Positions 48,041-59,063 of a stretch of DNA of 64,000 nt are shown here, piece after piece. The notes beneath the pieces are model-generated. The model was not told the origin of the DNA, made no database searches, and worked only from the letters and a program-made list of their open reading frames with translations. Positions within the stretch are counted from its first letter, which is position 1. Each line of letters begins with the position of its first letter. Both the position numbers and the translations under genes were made by a program. Source of the DNA: Gammaproteobacteria bacterium (lineage in GTDB: Bacteria; Pseudomonadota; Gammaproteobacteria; Burkholderiales; Burkholderiaceae_C). The stretch lies in assembly GCA_025359085.1 (NCBI GenBank), contig JANYHL010000033.1:1-64000 (forward strand), given 5' to 3'.

Positions 48041-48337
48041 ATGCAAACCACCGGCACAACCTCCACCAAGACGCTTGATACACGCCTTGAAGCGCGCATT
48101 AGCAGCGAACAAAAGGCGCTGTTTCAGCAGGCCGCCTTGCTTACCAGCCGCAAGCTGAGCGAGTTTGTTGTGGCCAGTGCGCAAGAAGCCGCCACGCGCA
48201 TCATTGCAGAGCATGAAACCATCCGCCTCTCGCGTGAAGAGCAGATTCGATTTGTCTCGGCCTTGCTCAACTCGCCCGAGCCCCCTGATCGCCTGCGCCA
48301 GGCGGCTCAGCAGTACCGTAGCTTGTCGGGTGTTTGA
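48041..48337 (+). CDS. DUF1778/TacA-family antitoxin
   Basis: LDTRLEARISSEQKALFQQAALLTSRKLSEFVVASAQEAATRIIAEHETIRLSREEQIRFVSALLNSPEPPDRLRQAAQQY. Confidence 0.88.
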   Translation: MQTTGTTSTKTLDTRLEARISSEQKALFQQAALLTSRKLSEFVVASAQEAATRIIAEHETIRLSREEQIRFVSALLNSPEPPDRLRQAAQQYRSLSGV

Positions 48338-48642
48338 CTTGACGGTGACGCCAGCTTTCTGTCGTATCGAACAGCTGCACAAGAGTCATGCCCGTGACCG
48401 GGTTGGGGCGACTGGCAGTGGATCAAAGCTGCAAAGGAAAAGCCTTGGGGCAGCTCTTGCTGATGGATGCTTTGCATCGCGCCCATCAGACCGCCGCAGA
48501 GATCGCCGCCATGGCGGTGATGGTCGATGCCAAAGACGAGGCGGCAGCGGCGTTTTATCTGCACTTTGGGTTCATGCCTTTGAGCTCTCGTGTTACCCGA
48601 CTGTTCTTGCTGATGCCGACCCTTGCCAAGCTGTTTGCGTAA
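48335..48642 (+). pseudogene. TacT-like GNAT toxin, internally deleted and frameshifted
   Basis: N-terminal LTVTPAFCRIEQLHKSHARD in one frame, then the C-terminal half LGRLAVDQSCKGKALGQLLLMDALHRAHQTAAEIAAMAVMVDAKDEAAAAFYLHFGFMPL in another; central acetyltransferase region absent. Confidence 0.75.
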
Positions 48643-48699
48643 AGCCTGTCCGTCATGCTGATCCACTCAAACCGAAGCCTGTGTTCTTGCATCTCTACT

Positions 48700-48761
48700 G
48701 CCATTTCACCCGCTAGCCCCCGTCAACAGGGCGTAAGACGCTACTAAAAACAAAGTATTTT
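48700..48761 (+). repeat. Dispersed repeat copy D (abuts recO TTG start)
   Basis: catttcacccgctagcccccgtcaacagggcgtaagacgctactaaaaacaaagtatttt. Confidence 0.65.
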
Positions 48762-49509
48762 GGCAACCCAACGCATTTCTGACGAACCGGCCTATGTCTT
48801 GCACCGCTACGACTGGAGCGAGTCGAGCCTGATTCTGGAGGTGTTCACCCGTCACCACGGCCGCATCGCGCTGGTGGCCAAGGGCGTCAAGCGGCCCAGC
48901 TCCAGCTTTCGCCCGATTCTGTTGCCCTTGCAGCCCTTGCACCTGGCCTTTGGCGGGGATGCCGAGATTCGCACCTTGAAGGCGGCCGAGTGGCAGGGCG
49001 GTCACGTCATGCCGACGGGCGACGCGCTGATGTCGGGTCTGTACCTCAATGAACTCTTGTTGACGTTGCTGGCGCGCGATGACCCGCACAGCCGTTTGTT
49101 TGACGTCTATGCCCAGGTGGTGCAGGTGATTGCCTCCGAGCATGGCGAGGCCTTGCAGTCGGCCTTGCGCGCCTTTGAGCTGTTGCTGCTGCGCGAGATC
49201 GGCTTGCTGCCTTTGCTGGATGCCCAAACCATGACGCTGCTGGCACTTGAGGCTGAGAGCCGCTACAGCCTGGTGCCCGAGGGCGGCTTGCGCCAGACCC
49301 ATGAGGCGGATCGGGCCAGCCTGAGCGGTGCGCAATGGGTTGCGCTGCAGCAGTCGCTGGCCGACGCGGCGCCGTTTACCGCCACCTTGCGCGCTTGCTC
49401 GGAGGTGATGGCGCAGCTCAAGCCGCAACTGCGCACGCTGCTGAATTACCATTGCGGGGTGCCTACCCTGCGTACGCGACAAATGATGATCGACCTGCAA
49501 TCCTTGTGA
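48760..49509 (+). CDS. recO: DNA repair protein RecO
   Basis: [49 protein letters not shown]; followed by pdxJ. Confidence 0.93.
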   Translation: MATQRISDEPAYVLHRYDWSESSLILEVFTRHHGRIALVAKGVKRPSSSFRPILLPLQPLHLAFGGDAEIRTLKAAEWQGGHVMPTGDALMSGLYLNELLLTLLARDDPHSRLFDVYAQVVQVIASEHGEALQSALRAFELLLLREIGLLPLLDAQTMTLLALEAESRYSLVPEGGLRQTHEADRASLSGAQWVALQQSLADAAPFTATLRACSEVMAQLKPQLRTLLNYHCGVPTLRTRQMMIDLQSL

Positions 49510-49517
49510 GCCAGAAC

Positions 49518-50273
49518 ATGACCGCCCTTTCCGTCAACCTGAATAAAGTCGCGCTGGTGCGCAACACGCGCTACCTCGGCATTCCCAGCGTGACGCGCGC
49601 CGCCACGCTGTGTTTGCAGGCTGGCGCCCACGGCATCACGGTGCATCCCCGCCCCGATGAGCGCCACATTCGCGCCAGCGATGTGCCCGACCTCGCTGCG
49701 CTGCTGCAAGGTTGGCCGGATCGTGAATTCAATATTGAGGGCAATCCCTCGCACAACCTGATGGATGTGGTGCACGAGCTGGTCAAGCGCAAACTGCCGG
49801 TGCACCAGATGACCTTTGTGCCCGACACCCAAGGCCAGTTCACCAGTGACCATGGATGGAATTTTCCGGGCGACGCCAATCGTTTGCGACCGTTGATTGC
49901 GCAAGCCCATGCCTGGGGCTTGCGCGTGAGTCTGTTCATGGATGCGGACCCCGCCGCCATGGCCGGGGCTAAAGAGGTTGGGGCCGACCGGGTCGAGCTC
50001 TACACCGAGCCTTATGCCGCCGCTTGGGCCACAGCGCAGCAGGCCAGTCAATTGGCCCGCTTTGCCGAGACCGCACGCGCGGCACTCAAGCTGGGTTTGG
50101 GCATCAACGCCGGCCACGACCTGAACCGTGACAACCTCAGCGCCTTCATCAAAGCCGTGCCGGGCGTCGCAGAAGTCTCGATTGGCCACGCCCTGATTGC
50201 CGACGCGCTGGAACTGGGCTACAGCGCCACGGTGCAGGCTTACCTGCGCTGCATCCAAGAGGGCAGTGCGTGA
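49518..50273 (+). CDS. pdxJ: Pyridoxine 5'-phosphate synthase
   Basis: [59 protein letters not shown]. Confidence 0.97.
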   Translation: MTALSVNLNKVALVRNTRYLGIPSVTRAATLCLQAGAHGITVHPRPDERHIRASDVPDLAALLQGWPDREFNIEGNPSHNLMDVVHELVKRKLPVHQMTFVPDTQGQFTSDHGWNFPGDANRLRPLIAQAHAWGLRVSLFMDADPAAMAGAKEVGADRVELYTEPYAAAWATAQQASQLARFAETARAALKLGLGINAGHDLNRDNLSAFIKAVPGVAEVSIGHALIADALELGYSATVQAYLRCIQEGSA

Positions 50274-50662
50274 TTTACGGCATAGGCACTGACGTCTGCG
50301 ACGTGCGCCGCATCCGCGCTAGTATTGCGCGCCACGGCGAACGCTTTGCTCTCAAAATCCTCAGCGACGCTGAATTTGCCACCTGGCAAGCGCGCAGCGC
50401 CCGCTGGCCCGAGCGCGGCGTGCGTTACCTCGCGACCCGCTTCAGCGCCAAGGAGGCTTTCAGCAAGGCCATAGGCCTGGGCATGACGATGCCCATGACC
50501 TGGCGCTTGTGCGAGGTTGACAAGCTGGCCAGCGGCAAGCCCACCCTCGTGCTGCACGGCGCCTTGAAAGACTGGTTTGACGCGCGGGGCTTGACAGCCC
50601 ACATCAGCGTGACCGATGAAACCGATTACGCCGCCAGCTTCTGTGTGGTTGAGAATTTATAA
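50270..50662 (+). CDS. acpS: Holo-[acyl-carrier-protein] synthase
   Basis: [39 protein letters not shown] overlap with pdxJ. Confidence 0.95.
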   Translation: MIYGIGTDVCDVRRIRASIARHGERFALKILSDAEFATWQARSARWPERGVRYLATRFSAKEAFSKAIGLGMTMPMTWRLCEVDKLASGKPTLVLHGALKDWFDARGLTAHISVTDETDYAASFCVVENL

Positions 50663-50721
50663 TAAATGGGCCGCTAGCCCCCGTGTCATATGCGCAAGCA
50701 GCTATTAAAAATATAGTATTT
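50653..50721 (+). repeat. Dispersed repeat copy E (overlaps acpS stop); best consensus copy
   Basis: aatttataataaatgggccgctagcccccgtgtcatatgcgcaagcagctattaaaaatatagtattt. Confidence 0.8.
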
Positions 50722-50736
50722 GTTGAAAGTTTTCTG

Positions 50737-51831
50737 ATGTCCCAACACGCCCCCCTCATCATCGACATCGCGGGCCTCGGCCTGTCCCGCATTGACCGCC
50801 AGCGCCTGCAGCACCCGCTGGTGGGCGGCTTGATCCTGTTTGCGCGCAACTGGCAGAGCCGGGCCCAACTGACCCAGTTGTGCCGCGACATCAAGAAAGT
50901 GCGGCGTGACTTGCTGATCTGTGTTGATCACGAAGGTGGGCGCGTGCAGCGCTTCAAGACCGACGGCTTCACGCATTTGCCGCCGATGCGGGCCTTGGGC
51001 GAGCTCTGGCTGAACGACAAAAAAGGCGGCGCGGGCAGCGGCGCCCTGCGGGCCACCAACGCCGCCACGGCTTGCGGTTTTGTGCTGGGATCCGAGTTGC
51101 GGGCCTGCGGTGTCGACTTCAGCTTCACCCCGGTGCTGGACCTTGATTTTGGCGCCAGCAGCGTGGTCGGGGACCGTGCCTTTGGCCGCGACCCGCGGGT
51201 GGTGAGTCTGCTGGCCAAGAGCCTGATGCACGGCCTGCTGCAAAGCGGCATGGCCAATTGCGGCAAGCACTTTCCCGGCCATGGCAGCGTGGCAGCCGAT
51301 TCGCACACCGCCATTCCGGTGGACCAGCGCAGCCTGAAGGCGATTCTGGCTGACGACGCCGCCCCTTACGGCTGGCTTAACACCACGCTCAGCAGCGTCA
51401 TGCCGGCGCATGTGATCTACCCCAAGGTGGATGCGCGGCCGGCCGGTTTTTCCAGCAAATGGCTGGGCGACATCTTGCGCGGCCAACTCGGCTTTGGCGG
51501 GGCCGTCTTCAGCGACGACCTGTCGATGGCCGGGGCGCGCCTGCTTGACGGCAAGCCGGTCAGCTACACCCAGGCGGCGGTGGCGGCCTTGAATGCGGGT
51601 TGCGACCTGGTGCTGCTTTGCAACCAGTCGCTGGCCAGCAGCGAAGGCGCGGGCGCGGCGCTGGACGCGTGGATCAACGGCCTGACCGAGGCGCAACTCA
51701 AAGGCGGCTGGCAGCCGCTGGAGGCCAGTGAAGAGCGCCGCCGCGCGCTGCTGCCGCAAACCCCCGCGCTGCCATGGGATGACCTGATGCTGCGCCCGGA
51801 CTACATGCACGCGTTGACGCTGCTGCCCTGA
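50737..51831 (+). CDS. nagZ: Beta-N-acetylhexosaminidase
   Basis: MSQHAPLIIDIAGLGLSRIDRQRLQHPLVGGLILFARNW, CVDHEGGRVQRF, NCGKHFPGHGSVAADSH, FSDDLSMAGA. Confidence 0.95.
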   Translation: MSQHAPLIIDIAGLGLSRIDRQRLQHPLVGGLILFARNWQSRAQLTQLCRDIKKVRRDLLICVDHEGGRVQRFKTDGFTHLPPMRALGELWLNDKKGGAGSGALRATNAATACGFVLGSELRACGVDFSFTPVLDLDFGASSVVGDRAFGRDPRVVSLLAKSLMHGLLQSGMANCGKHFPGHGSVAADSHTAIPVDQRSLKAILADDAAPYGWLNTTLSSVMPAHVIYPKVDARPAGFSSKWLGDILRGQLGFGGAVFSDDLSMAGARLLDGKPVSYTQAAVAALNAGCDLVLLCNQSLASSEGAGAALDAWINGLTEAQLKGGWQPLEASEERRRALLPQTPALPWDDLMLRPDYMHALTLLP

Positions 51832-51849
51832 CTATTCAACGTGAAGCGC

Positions 51850-51903
51850 CGTTCGTGGTGAGCTTGTCGAACCACCCCCTTCGACAGGCTCAGGGCGAAC
51901 GGG
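51850..51903. repeat. REP-like palindrome (CGTTCG..GAGCYTGTCGAA / TTCGACAGGCTC..CGAACGG)
   Basis: cgttcgtggtgagcttgtcgaaccacccccttcgacaggctcagggcgaacggg. Confidence 0.8.
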
Positions 51904-51936
51904 TTCATCATTCGGGTGGCCGCCCAACCATGAGAG

Positions 51937-52164
51937 TCAAGGAGAACGGTGCAGCCGCGGGGCCGTCAGGGCGGCGATCATGTCGGTGGTCGCGGCATCA
52001 ATGTTGGGGTGGCGGGCCAGCAGTTTGGCCTGGGTGAGGAGTGCGCGCAGTTGCTGCAAATCTTTCACCGTGGGCGCGACTTTGATCTGCGCCAGCGCGG
52101 CCGAACTGTTGCCTGTTTGAATCAGGGCGGCGACCTTGGTCGCCCACACTTGGGGACGTGACAT
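51937..52164 (-). CDS. Small hypothetical protein
   Basis: MSRPQVWATKVAALIQTGNSSAALAQIKVAPTVKDLQQLRALLTQAKLLARHPNIDAATTDMIAALTAPRLHRSP. Confidence 0.6.
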   Translation of the reverse strand: MSRPQVWATKVAALIQTGNSSAALAQIKVAPTVKDLQQLRALLTQAKLLARHPNIDAATTDMIAALTAPRLHRSP

Positions 52165-52182
52165 GCGAACAACTCCTGACAA

Positions 52183-52257
52183 TCATTTTGCTTATCAGCC
52201 ATTTTGGCACATAGCCCCCGTGTTCTCTCCTTGAGTAGCTATTAAAAATATAGCTTT
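52183..52257 (+). repeat. Dispersed repeat copy F
   Basis: attttgcttatcagccattttggcacatagcccccgtgttctctccttgagtagctattaaaaatatagctttat. Confidence 0.7.
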
Positions 52258-52359
52258 ATCCAGGCTCGCAGCCAAAGGCGACCCGTCCGGCAGACGGTGC
52301 TCCTGCCGACCCCGCGGCGACCGAGCGGGCGGTGGTCGGTTTCCGCGACAATGGCCGCC

Positions 52360-53583
52360 ATGCATCACCCCTTGCGCCTTTGGTTACGCCTGGTTCCGGC
52401 CTATGCCCTTGGCTATTTTCTGTCGTATGGGCTGCGCAGCGTCAACGCCGTGATCGCCCCCGAGCTGATGCGCGAGCTCGACATCACGGCGGCGGGCCTG
52501 GGCCTGCTGACCTCGGCCTATTTCCTCGCCTTCGGCCTGTTTCAATTGCCGCTGGGCCTGCTGCTGGACCGCTTCGGCCCGCGCCGGGTGGAAGCGGCAT
52601 TGCTGCTGGTGGCCGCTGCGGGCTGCACGCTGTTTGGGCTGGGCACGACCTTGAAAACCTTGGCGCTGGCGCGCGCGCTCATCGGCCTGGGTGTCTCGGC
52701 CTGCCTGATGGCCAGCTTCAAGGCGTTCAGCCAGTGGTTCCCGGCCGAGCGACTGCCGTCCTTGACGGCCACCATCATGGTCGCCGGCGGTCTCGGTGCG
52801 CTCACGGCGAGCGTGCCGGTGGCGGCCGCATTGCCCTTGCTGGGCTGGCGCGGCGTGTTTTTTCTCTGCGCCGGTTTGCTGCTGCTGACGGCGGCTTATC
52901 TGCTGACGGTGCCCGATCAAGGCGCGGGGACGCAGCGCGAATCGCTGCAGCAGCAGTTGCGCACCTTGCGCGCCATCTTCACTGACCGCATGTTCTGGCG
53001 TTTTGCGCCGCAGGGCTGCCTGGTCGCCGGTGGCTTCATGGCGATCCAGGGCCTGTGGGCGATGCCCTGGCTGATGGAGGTCAACGGGGTCGCGCGCGCC
53101 GATGCCGCCGGTGTGCTGTTTTTGCTGGCGTTGGCGATGCTGGCCGGCTTTCTCTTCGTGGCCACCTGCGCGGGTGGGCTGGCCCGCCGCGGTATTGCGC
53201 CGATGACGCTGTTGAGCGTCGGCATGGGCCTGGCGCTGCTGACCGAGCTGGCCATCATTCTTGACCTCGCCCGGCCAAGCTGGCTGTGGCCGCTGCTGGG
53301 CGTGTCGTTCAGCCTGGGCAATATCGCTTATTCGCAGCTCAGCGCGACCTTCCCGCTGGCGTTGGCCGGGCGCGTCAATACCGCCCTCAACCTGTTGGTC
53401 TTTGTCGGTGCTTTCGGCCTGCAATGGGGTATTGGCGCCGCGGTGGACGGCTTCGCAGGGGGCATGGGCCGCGCCGACGCGTTCCGGCTCACGTTTGCCC
53501 TGCTGCTGCTGGTGCAGGGGCTGGCTTTTGCCTGGTTCCTGCTGCCCGTCAAGCGCGCCTACGCCGTGCCAGGAATGGCTTAG
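52360..53583 (+). CDS. MFS transporter
   Basis: ~12 TMs; LGLLTSAYFLAFGLFQLPLGLLLDRFGPRRVEAALLLVAAAG. Confidence 0.92.
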   Translation: MHHPLRLWLRLVPAYALGYFLSYGLRSVNAVIAPELMRELDITAAGLGLLTSAYFLAFGLFQLPLGLLLDRFGPRRVEAALLLVAAAGCTLFGLGTTLKTLALARALIGLGVSACLMASFKAFSQWFPAERLPSLTATIMVAGGLGALTASVPVAAALPLLGWRGVFFLCAGLLLLTAAYLLTVPDQGAGTQRESLQQQLRTLRAIFTDRMFWRFAPQGCLVAGGFMAIQGLWAMPWLMEVNGVARADAAGVLFLLALAMLAGFLFVATCAGGLARRGIAPMTLLSVGMGLALLTELAIILDLARPSWLWPLLGVSFSLGNIAYSQLSATFPLALAGRVNTALNLLVFVGAFGLQWGIGAAVDGFAGGMGRADAFRLTFALLLLVQGLAFAWFLLPVKRAYAVPGMA

Positions 53584-53628
53584 ATTTCACTGTCTCATGC
53601 CCTTAAATTTGCCGAGGCCGACTCAGCC

Positions 53629-53991
53629 ATGAAATCCAGATCAATCAGCGGTGGCCTGGTCTACAGCACCGACAACGGGCGCATGTGCCCCGTATGCCGC
53701 ATGCCCCAAGCGCAATGCCGTTGCAGCGCGACCCCCGTGAGCACCGCGACCGATGGCGTGGTGCGCGTGTCGCGTGAAACCAAGGGCCGCGCCGGCAAGG
53801 GCGTGACCCTGGTACGCGGTTTGGCGCTGGAGCCGCTGGCGCTGGCCGCCCTGGCTAAACAGCTCAAAGCGGCTTGTGGTTCGGGTGGGACGGTCAAGGA
53901 CGGCGTGATTGAGGTGCAGGGCGAGCACTGCGCCCGCGTGCTGGAGATGCTCGCCAGTCAGGGCTTTGTCGTCAAGCGCGCAGGCGGTTGA
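53629..53991 (+). CDS. SUI1/YciH-family translation initiation factor homologue
   Basis: CPVCRMPQAQCRC; VRVSRETKGRAGKGVTLVRGLALEPLALAALAKQLKAACGSGGTVKDGVIEVQGEH. Confidence 0.92.
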   Translation: MKSRSISGGLVYSTDNGRMCPVCRMPQAQCRCSATPVSTATDGVVRVSRETKGRAGKGVTLVRGLALEPLALAALAKQLKAACGSGGTVKDGVIEVQGEHCARVLEMLASQGFVVKRAGG

Positions 53992-53993
53992 GC

Positions 53994-54206
53994 ATGCAGC
54001 CTGAGGACTTGCAATTGCTGGTGACGCGCAGCATGCCGTTTGGCAAATACAAAGGCCGGCTCATTGCCGACCTGCCGGGCGACTACCTGAACTGGTTTGT
54101 GCGTGAAGGGGTGCCCAAGGGGGAAATCGGGCGCCTTTTGGCCCTGATGCATGAGATTGACCACAACGGGCTCAACGACTTGCTCAAACCGCTGCGCAAG
54201 ACGTGA
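53994..54206 (+). CDS. DUF3820-family small protein
   Basis: MPFGKYKGRLIADLPGDYLNWFVREGVPKGEIGRLLALMHEIDHNGL. Confidence 0.85.
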   Translation: MQPEDLQLLVTRSMPFGKYKGRLIADLPGDYLNWFVREGVPKGEIGRLLALMHEIDHNGLNDLLKPLRKT

Positions 54207-54221
54207 TCAGTGCCCGCGGGT

Positions 54222-55325
<1,104 letters not shown>

Positions 55326-55344
55326 TTGGTTCTTTCTTGCTTGA

Positions 55345-55394
55345 CCGTTCGGGCTGAGCCTGTCGAAGCCTTTCGACAGGCTCAAGGTGAACGG
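55345..55394. repeat. REP-like palindrome between cysW and cysA
   Basis: ccgttcgggctgagcctgtcgaagcctttcgacaggctcaaggtgaacgg. Confidence 0.85.
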
Positions 55395-55422
55395 AGTGAA
55401 GTTCTTTGCCTAGGAGACCAAG

Positions 55423-56295
55423 TTAGGTAGCGGCCAGGGGCCGTTCAGGCGGCAACGCCGCCGCCGCTTTTTGCTCGCGCTCAAACCGCCACTCCACCAC
55501 CGACTTGATCAGCAGCGTCAGCACCGCGAGCAGGGCCAGCAGCGAGGCCACGGCAAATGCCGCCACGGACTGGTATTCGTTGTACAAGATCTCCACATGC
55601 AGCGGCAGCGTGTTGGTCTGGCCCCGGATATGCCCCGAGACCACCGACACCGCGCCAAACTCGCCCATGGCGCGGGCGTTGCACAAGATCACGCCATAGA
55701 CCAGACCCCACTTGATGTTGGGCAGCGTCACATGCCAGAAGGTTTGCCAGCCGGTCGCACCCAGCACGATGGCTGCCTGTTCTTCTTCAGTGCCTTGCGC
55801 CTGCATCAGCGGAATCAGCTCACGCGCGATGAACGGAAAAGTGACAAAAATCGTGGCCAGAATGATGCCTGGCACGGCAAACAAAATTTTGATGTTGTGT
55901 TCAGCCAGCCACGGCCCGATCCAGCCTTGCGCGCCAAACATCAGCACATAAATCAGACCGGCCACCACCGGCGATACCGAGAACGGCAGGTCGATCAGCG
56001 TGGTCAGAAAGGCCTTGCCTTTGAACTCGTACTTGGCCACGGCCCACGCGGCTGCGACACCAAATACCAGGTTCAGCGGCACTGCCACGGCCGCGGTGAT
56101 CAGGGTCAGGCGAATCGCGCTCCAGGCATCGGGTTCTTGCAGCGCCTCCAGTGCGGCAGGCAGACCTTTGCGCAGCGCTTCGGTGAAGACGGCGGCCAGC
56201 GGCAGCAGCAAAAACAAAAATACAAAACCAAGTGCCAGTCCAATCAGCGACCAACGCACCCAAGGCGGCTCGGTGGTGCCCGTGCGCGCGCTCAT
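55423..56295 (-). CDS. cysW: Sulfate ABC transporter permease CysW
   Basis: [57 protein letters not shown]. Confidence 0.94.
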   Translation of the reverse strand: MSARTGTTEPPWVRWSLIGLALGFVFLFLLLPLAAVFTEALRKGLPAALEALQEPDAWSAIRLTLITAAVAVPLNLVFGVAAAWAVAKYEFKGKAFLTTLIDLPFSVSPVVAGLIYVLMFGAQGWIGPWLAEHNIKILFAVPGIILATIFVTFPFIARELIPLMQAQGTEEEQAAIVLGATGWQTFWHVTLPNIKWGLVYGVILCNARAMGEFGAVSVVSGHIRGQTNTLPLHVEILYNEYQSVAAFAVASLLALLAVLTLLIKSVVEWRFEREQKAAAALPPERPLAAT

Positions 56296-57173
56296 GACTT
56301 GCCTCCGGCGCGGCGGCGTTGCCAGCTTTGCAGCGCGTTGATGACCAGCAGCATCACAAACGAGAGAGCCAGCATCACCGTGGCCACGGCGGTGGCACCG
56401 GCGTAGTCGTACTGCTCGAGCTTGCCGATGATGATCAAGGGCGTGATCTCGGACACCATGGGCATGTTGCCGGCAATGAAGATGACCGAGCCGTACTCAC
56501 CGATCGCGCGGGCAAACGCCATGGCAAAGCCGGTCAGCAGGGCGGGCGCGATGCTGGGAAAGATCACGTAACGAAAAGTCTGCCAACGGCTGGCGCCCAG
56601 GCAAGTGGCGGCTTCTTCCAGCTCTTTCTCGAAGTCTTCCAGCACCGGTTGCACGGTGCGCACCACAAACGGCAGGCTGATGAAGATCAGTGCAATCACG
56701 ATGCCGTTGCGGTTAAACGCGAGCTGGATGCCCTGTGGCTCCAGGTACTGACCGATCCAGCCATTGCCCGCCAGCAGCGCGGTGAGTGAAATACCGGCCA
56801 CCGCCGTGGGCAGGGCAAACGGCAAGTCCACCAGCGCATCGATGATCTTTTTGCCGGGAAAACGGTAGCGCACCAGCACCCAGGCCAGCAACAGGCCAAA
56901 GAACACGTTGACCAGCGCTGCCATAAATGAGGCGCCAAAGGTCAGCCGGTACGAGGCCAGCACGCGCGGGCTGGCCACCGCCGCCCAGAACTCGACCCAA
57001 GTCAGGGTGAAGGTTTTGGACAGCAGGGCTGACAGTGGGATCAGCACGATCAGGCTGAGGTAAAACAGCGTGTAGCCCAGCGTCAAATTAAAGCCCGGCA
57101 GCACGCGCCGGGTGGCACGCTTTGCTGGCGAGCCAGCCGCGAGGGGCGAAATGGAAAGGAGGGCAGAGGTCAT
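56292..57173 (-). CDS. cysT: Sulfate ABC transporter permease CysT/CysU
   Basis: [60 protein letters not shown]. Confidence 0.94.
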   Translation of the reverse strand: MTSALLSISPLAAGSPAKRATRRVLPGFNLTLGYTLFYLSLIVLIPLSALLSKTFTLTWVEFWAAVASPRVLASYRLTFGASFMAALVNVFFGLLLAWVLVRYRFPGKKIIDALVDLPFALPTAVAGISLTALLAGNGWIGQYLEPQGIQLAFNRNGIVIALIFISLPFVVRTVQPVLEDFEKELEEAATCLGASRWQTFRYVIFPSIAPALLTGFAMAFARAIGEYGSVIFIAGNMPMVSEITPLIIIGKLEQYDYAGATAVATVMLALSFVMLLVINALQSWQRRRAGGKS

Positions 57174-57234
57174 TGAAACGTCGTCAAAATATTGTCATGC
57201 CGGACACGATCCGGCAGTCAGGGCTGTCTAACGT

Positions 57235-58233
57235 TTACTTGACGGTGTAGATCTTGTCGAACTGGCCGCCGTCGTTGAAATGCACTTTTTGCGCTTCAGT
57301 CAGTGAACCAAAATACTCGCTCACCGCGAACAGTTGCAGCGGCTTGAAGGTGCTGGCGTATCTGGCCAGCACTTGTTTGTTGCTCGGGCGAATGCCGTGC
57401 TTGGCGGCAATGTCTTGCGCTTCGTCGGAATACAGGTAGTTCAAATAAGCTTTGGCCAATTCGCCGCTGCCTTTTTTGGCCACGGTACGTTCCACCACGG
57501 CGACCGGGTTTTCGGCAATGATGCTGATTGACGGGTGAATGGCATCGACCTTGCCTGCGCCAAATTCGCGGTCGACGGACACCACTTCTGATTCAAACGT
57601 GATCAATACATCGCCAATATTGCGCTGTAAAAAAATGGTGGTGGCATCGCGCCCGCCCTTGGCCAGCACCGGCACGTTCTTGAACAGCTTGGCCACAAAT
57701 TCAGCCGCTTGCGCGTCGCTGCCACCGGTCTTGCGCACATAGCCCCAGGCGGCCAGGTAGGCCATGCGGCCATTGCCCCCGGTTTTTGGGTTCACCACAA
57801 TGACTTTCACATCGGGCTTGATCAGGTCGTTCCAGTCCCGGATGCCCTTGGGGTTGCCGTTGCGCACCAGAAACAGCATGGTCGAGGTGGTAGGGGCTGC
57901 ATTGTTGGGAAAGCGCTTGGCCCAATCCTTGGCGACCACCCCCGCGCTGGCGAGAAACTCGACATCGGTGGTGGTGTTCATGGTGACCACATCGGCGTCG
58001 AGCCCGTCGTTCACCGCACGGGCCTGCGCGCTGGAGCCACCATGGGATTGATCCACCTTGACCTCTTTGCCGCTGGTCTTTTTGTAGTGGGCGACAAAAG
58101 CGGCGTTGTAGTCTTTGTAAAACTCGCGCGAGACGTCGTAAGAGACATTGAGCAGGGTTTGAGCTGCTACAAATTGCGTAGCTGTCAGTGCAATGCTGGC
58201 AAGGGATAGAGTCACTTTTTGCTTAAATTTCAT
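57235..58233 (-). CDS. sbp: Sulfate-binding protein
   Basis: [74 protein letters not shown]. Confidence 0.93.
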   Translation of the reverse strand: MKFKQKVTLSLASIALTATQFVAAQTLLNVSYDVSREFYKDYNAAFVAHYKKTSGKEVKVDQSHGGSSAQARAVNDGLDADVVTMNTTTDVEFLASAGVVAKDWAKRFPNNAAPTTSTMLFLVRNGNPKGIRDWNDLIKPDVKVIVVNPKTGGNGRMAYLAAWGYVRKTGGSDAQAAEFVAKLFKNVPVLAKGGRDATTIFLQRNIGDVLITFESEVVSVDREFGAGKVDAIHPSISIIAENPVAVVERTVAKKGSGELAKAYLNYLYSDEAQDIAAKHGIRPSNKQVLARYASTFKPLQLFAVSEYFGSLTEAQKVHFNDGGQFDKIYTVK

Positions 58234-58282
58234 GGTGTTTCCTTGGGCGTCTGTAAAAAGTGAAAAGAGTGTGTAGGTGGTG

Positions 58283-58840
58283 TCAGGCTGCGGCCAAAGC
58301 GGCTTGTTTAAGGGTGACAGCTTCACCGATGAGTGACTGCAGCAGCGCCAACCCCAGCGGCCAGGGGCCAAAGCCGGCTTCCAGGTTGATGTGGCCGGCG
58401 TTTTGCAGTCGAACAAATTCACTGCCCCAGGCACGGGCGTAAGCGCCCGCGGTGCGGACCGGGCAATAAGGGTCGTTGTTGCTGGCCACGATGATGCTGG
58501 GGTAGGGCAGGCGCTGGTAGGGCACCGGGGCAAAGTCAGCCAGCACCCCCCGGCGCTCCGGGTCGGCCGGCGCCACCAACAAGGCCCCGGCAATGCGCGC
58601 GGCGGCCTCGGGCGGCAGATGGGCGGTGGCAATGCAGCCCAGGCTGTGCGCGGCAATCACCACCGGTTTGGTTTGAGCCAGCACCGTGCGGGCAATGGAC
58701 GCGACCCAGGCATCGCGCGATGGCGCCACCCAGTCATCTTGCAGCACCCGGACCGCGTCCGGCAGCTGGTCGGCCCACAGACTTTGCCAGTGGCCGGGTG
58801 GCGAATCGCGCCAACCCGCAATGATGAGGATGCTGACCAT
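58283..58840 (-). CDS. RBBP9/YdeN-family serine hydrolase
   Basis: IIAGWRDSPPGHWQSLWADQL, VIAAHSLGCIATAHL. Confidence 0.88.
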   Translation of the reverse strand: MVSILIIAGWRDSPPGHWQSLWADQLPDAVRVLQDDWVAPSRDAWVASIARTVLAQTKPVVIAAHSLGCIATAHLPPEAAARIAGALLVAPADPERRGVLADFAPVPYQRLPYPSIIVASNNDPYCPVRTAGAYARAWGSEFVRLQNAGHINLEAGFGPWPLGLALLQSLIGEAVTLKQAALAAA

Positions 58841-59063
58841 GGTGAAGTGTTTGGTTTGACGGCTGCAATTGACTTAAAACGCATTTTGTGACCCAGGCTT
58901 CAAAACTCAAACTACTTGTTTTCTATTTAATTATGTTTATATTTGTATATAGATCACAATTTTGTAGCCGCTTTGCAAGCAGTCAAGCCCGCTGACGGGC
59001 TCTGGATCAAGGTTCACGGCCTTCTCGGTAGACCCGCGGTGAATGGGCGCAGTGGCGCCATCC

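Noticed and set aside
52384-53424. 346-aa minus-strand Gln/Arg-rich ORF
   Set aside because: Antisense shadow of the MFS transporter; composition typical of a spurious frame.
55471-56406. 311-aa plus-strand ORF
   Set aside because: Antisense to cysW/cysT; His/Gln-rich artefact.
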